Shown piece after piece: positions 1 through 64,000 of a stretch of DNA of 64,000 bases. Position 1 is the first letter of the stretch. Each line of letters begins with the position of its first letter. Made by a program: the position numbers and the translations under genes. Under the pieces are notes generated by a model that did not search any database, was not told the origin of the DNA, and saw nothing but the letters and a program-made list of their open reading frames with translations. The stretch is from Salminus brasiliensis (lineage: Eukaryota > Chordata > Actinopteri > Characiformes > Bryconidae), in assembly GCF_030463535.1 (NCBI RefSeq), contig NC_132897.1:1812045-1876044 (forward strand), in the 5' to 3' direction.

Positions 1-362
1 TCAACCACTTTGCGACACCATATCAACCACATGGGAGACAACCATGGGAAGTGGGGCCTCCATGAGCATCAGTGAGCCTTGGCTGCTCCTGACCCTGTCG
101 CTGGTTCACTGGTTGTCCCTCTCTTGGAGCACTTTTGGTAGGTCAGTACTGGCCTCTGCATACAGGGAACACCCCACAAGACCTGCCTGATGTTCTCGAG
201 AGGTTCTGATGACCCGGTCATTATCTAGAACATCACACAGTTTGGTTCTTGTCAAAGTGTCTCAGATTCTTACACTCGTCCATCTTTCCATCACCTTCAA
301 GGACTGCCTGTTCACCTGCTGTCACCTGCTTCACCTGTCAGCAGTTTTAATGTTTTGGCTAA
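1..362 (-). mobile_element. Tc1-like transposon remnant (5' part)
   Basis: On the minus strand it starts near 362 with a decayed inverted-repeat end (agccaaaacattaaaac), then a Tc1 transposase N-terminal trace (HFDKNQTV, then the GLVGCS-like zone and a KCSKRGTTSE-like zone) broken by stops and indels. It runs off the window start. It is the same family as 29012-29385. Confidence 0.7.
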
Positions 363-1174
363 CTATTGCAGCGCATGCAACAATAAAGGCGGCAGCCCAC
401 CCACGACTGCACCGGAGGGGAGATGAGCTAAAGGGGACAGAGAAAGGGTTAAATTCAGACCCTCACACAAACACAGAGTACAGGCTGTCGAGTCTTAAGG
501 CTGACTGATGTTTCCTTTCTTTTCCAGGAATGTGTAGCTGGAGAATCCTCCCTTCAGCAGGATGAACGATGCGGTGGGGGAGGGCTATAAGGGGAGGTGG
601 TATGGGGGGGGGGGGGTAGTGAAACACAAGCTGCAGAAATAATGTTAGGATTGTAATTAAGTGAACACAAAGCAGGCCCTCTTTCCCACTGCCTACTCTC
701 TCGCTTACTCTCTCGCTCTCTCTCTGAGGGCTGACGAGCCGATTGAAATGTCATGTGGAATCAGAAAGACAGAGGACCTAATAAAGAGATCTGTCTTGCG
801 AGATTAAAAAAAGAGGCGAGTTTGGAAAGGGCTGCGGGCGAGAGAGGCTCCAGGAGATGTGCTGGAGAGGGTCCAGAGCACACACTGTGGCTCCCTTCAG
901 CAGAGCCGCTGACGTTGCGGCCACTCGCTGCTGTCTGCTGCCACCGCCTGGTCAAAACATGACAGCGCATCTGAAATCTACATGTAATGCACATTTTTAA
1001 AGGGTTCAAAGTCTTATCGAACAAGGCACAATTCATGACAGCCAATCAGAACAGAGGTTATTTACATGTTATATCAGTCCTGGGATGGTAAAAATTAATT
1101 ACAGCTGCTTTTGACCCACATAAACCCAAACAAATGTTATGAATGATTGTGAAGAAAAAAATGCAAAATACAAG
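363..1174. other. 3' flank of dnah10, nothing coding seen
   Basis: Contains a G-run near 606-617 and a CT-rich patch at 695-727. No gene or recognised repeat; short open frames here look random. Confidence 0.5.
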
Positions 1175-1269
1175 CAAAATATAGAGTTTATGACTTTATT
1201 TAATATTTTATGTTTAAATGTTAAATTTATATTTAATATTTTAGCAAAATAGAAAAACAGTTTAAGAGG
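1175..1269 (-). other. dnah10: dnah10 3' UTR (estimated)
   Basis: Short AT-rich 3' UTR from the stop codon to an estimated cleavage point 15-25 nt past the poly(A) signal. The distal end is an inference. Confidence 0.5.
1195..1200 (-). promoter_or_regulatory. dnah10: poly(A) signal AATAAA
   Basis: Canonical AATAAA on the minus strand about 70 nt after the stop codon, with T-rich sequence further on (near 1150-1165). It is the first such hexamer after the stop. Confidence 0.65.
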
Positions 1270-63399
<62,130 letters not shown>

Positions 63400-63429
63400 C
63401 TGCAAAAAGTCAACATATCACTGAAGAGA

Positions 63430-64000
63430 GAGAACCTCTGTCTGTATGATACATTATCCATCCATCCTTCAAATTATCCATCCATCCCTCCCTCAATACT
63501 TCTATCCATCCCTCCCTCAATATTTCTATCCATCCATCCATCCCTCAATATTTCTATCCATCCATCCCTCAATACTTCTATCCATCCCTCCCTCAATATT
63601 TCTATCCATCCATCCATCCCTCAATATTTCTATCCATCCATCCCTCAATACTTCTATCCATCCATCCCTCAATATTTCTATCCATCCATCCATCCCTCAA
63701 TACTTCTATCCATCCATCCCTCAATACTTCTATCCATCCATCCCTCAATATTTCTATCCATCCATCCATCCCTCAATACTTCTATCCATCCATCCCTCAA
63801 TACTTCTATCCATCCATTCATCCCTCAATATTTCTATCCATCCATCCCTCAATACTTCTGTCCATCCATTCATCCCTCAATATTTCTATCCATCCATCCC
63901 TCAATACTTCTATCCATCCATCCATCCATTCATCCCTCAATATTTCTATCCATCCATCCATCCATTCATCCCTCAATATTTCTATCCATCCATCCATCCA
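63430..64000. repeat. 24-bp-type minisatellite running off the window
   Basis: Units tccatccctcaatacttcta or ...tatttcta with variable numbers of tcca, about 25 copies to the window end. It lies in the intron upstream of w1. Confidence 0.96.

Noticed and set aside
209..962. Short open frames downstream of dnah10 as a neighbouring gene
   Set aside because: No recognisable protein, no splice pattern, partly Tc1 remnant; most likely chance.

Overview
The window is one vertebrate gene on the minus strand: the axonemal dynein heavy chain 10 gene (dnah10), inner-arm dynein I1/f, in a repeat-rich genome most like a ray-finned fish. I traced 67 coding exons (called w1 to w67 in transcript order) from 63399 down to the stop codon at 1270-1272. 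All 67 have GT donors and AG acceptors, the phases match at all 66 junctions, and the lengths sum to 11,853 nt, which is 3,950 residues plus stop. Human DNAH10 is about 4,470 residues, so about 500 N-terminal residues, the start codon and the promoter lie beyond position 64000. Residue numbers (f1-f3950) count from the first codon in the window. The assignment rests on remembered family sequence and motif order, not on a database search.

Protein layout: tail/stem w1-w8; linker w9-w19; AAA1 w20-w24 (P-loop GPAGTGKT); AAA2 w25-w30 (GPTGGGKS); AAA3 w31-w36 (GESGTSKT); AAA4 w37-w42 (GVGGSGKQ); stalk and microtubule-binding domain w43-w48; AAA5 w49-w53; AAA6 w54-w60; C-terminal domain w61-w67. No exon is broken, so the gene looks functional. 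A poly(A) signal at 1195-1200 implies a short 3' UTR.

The other 52 kb is almost all intron, and much of it is repeats: about a dozen copies or pieces of a Tc1/mariner-type MITE, Tc1-like transposase remnants, L2-like LINE pieces, tRNA-derived SINEs, hAT-like MITEs, several unnamed dispersed families, and large tandem arrays. The arrays are a 65-bp unit (59985-62095), a 75-bp unit (41465-42962), a 21-bp unit present twice in inverted orientation (3030-4035 and 23225-24260), a 1.5-kb polypurine tract (32340-33880), a degenerate pentanucleotide field (53750-54640), and a 24-bp-type array running off the end. Tc1 remnants, the L2-like fragment and this MITE type fit a teleost, possibly an otophysan (characin or catfish group); the lineage is inference.

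I found no second protein-coding gene, RNA gene or CRISPR, and no sign of a novel biochemical system. The unusual content is structural: repeats touching splice sites, direct duplications bracketing an exon, a duplicated donor site, higher-order minisatellites, and paired inverted satellites inside one transcript. Intron stretches not listed separately (5501-5885, 15030-15340, 16800-17230, 19860-20150, 20880-21187, 21370-21654, 31462-31749, 37951-38182, 38615-39160, 45674-45907, 47710-47930, 54641-54925, 57225-57600, 58850-59030) show only AT-rich or unremarkable sequence.
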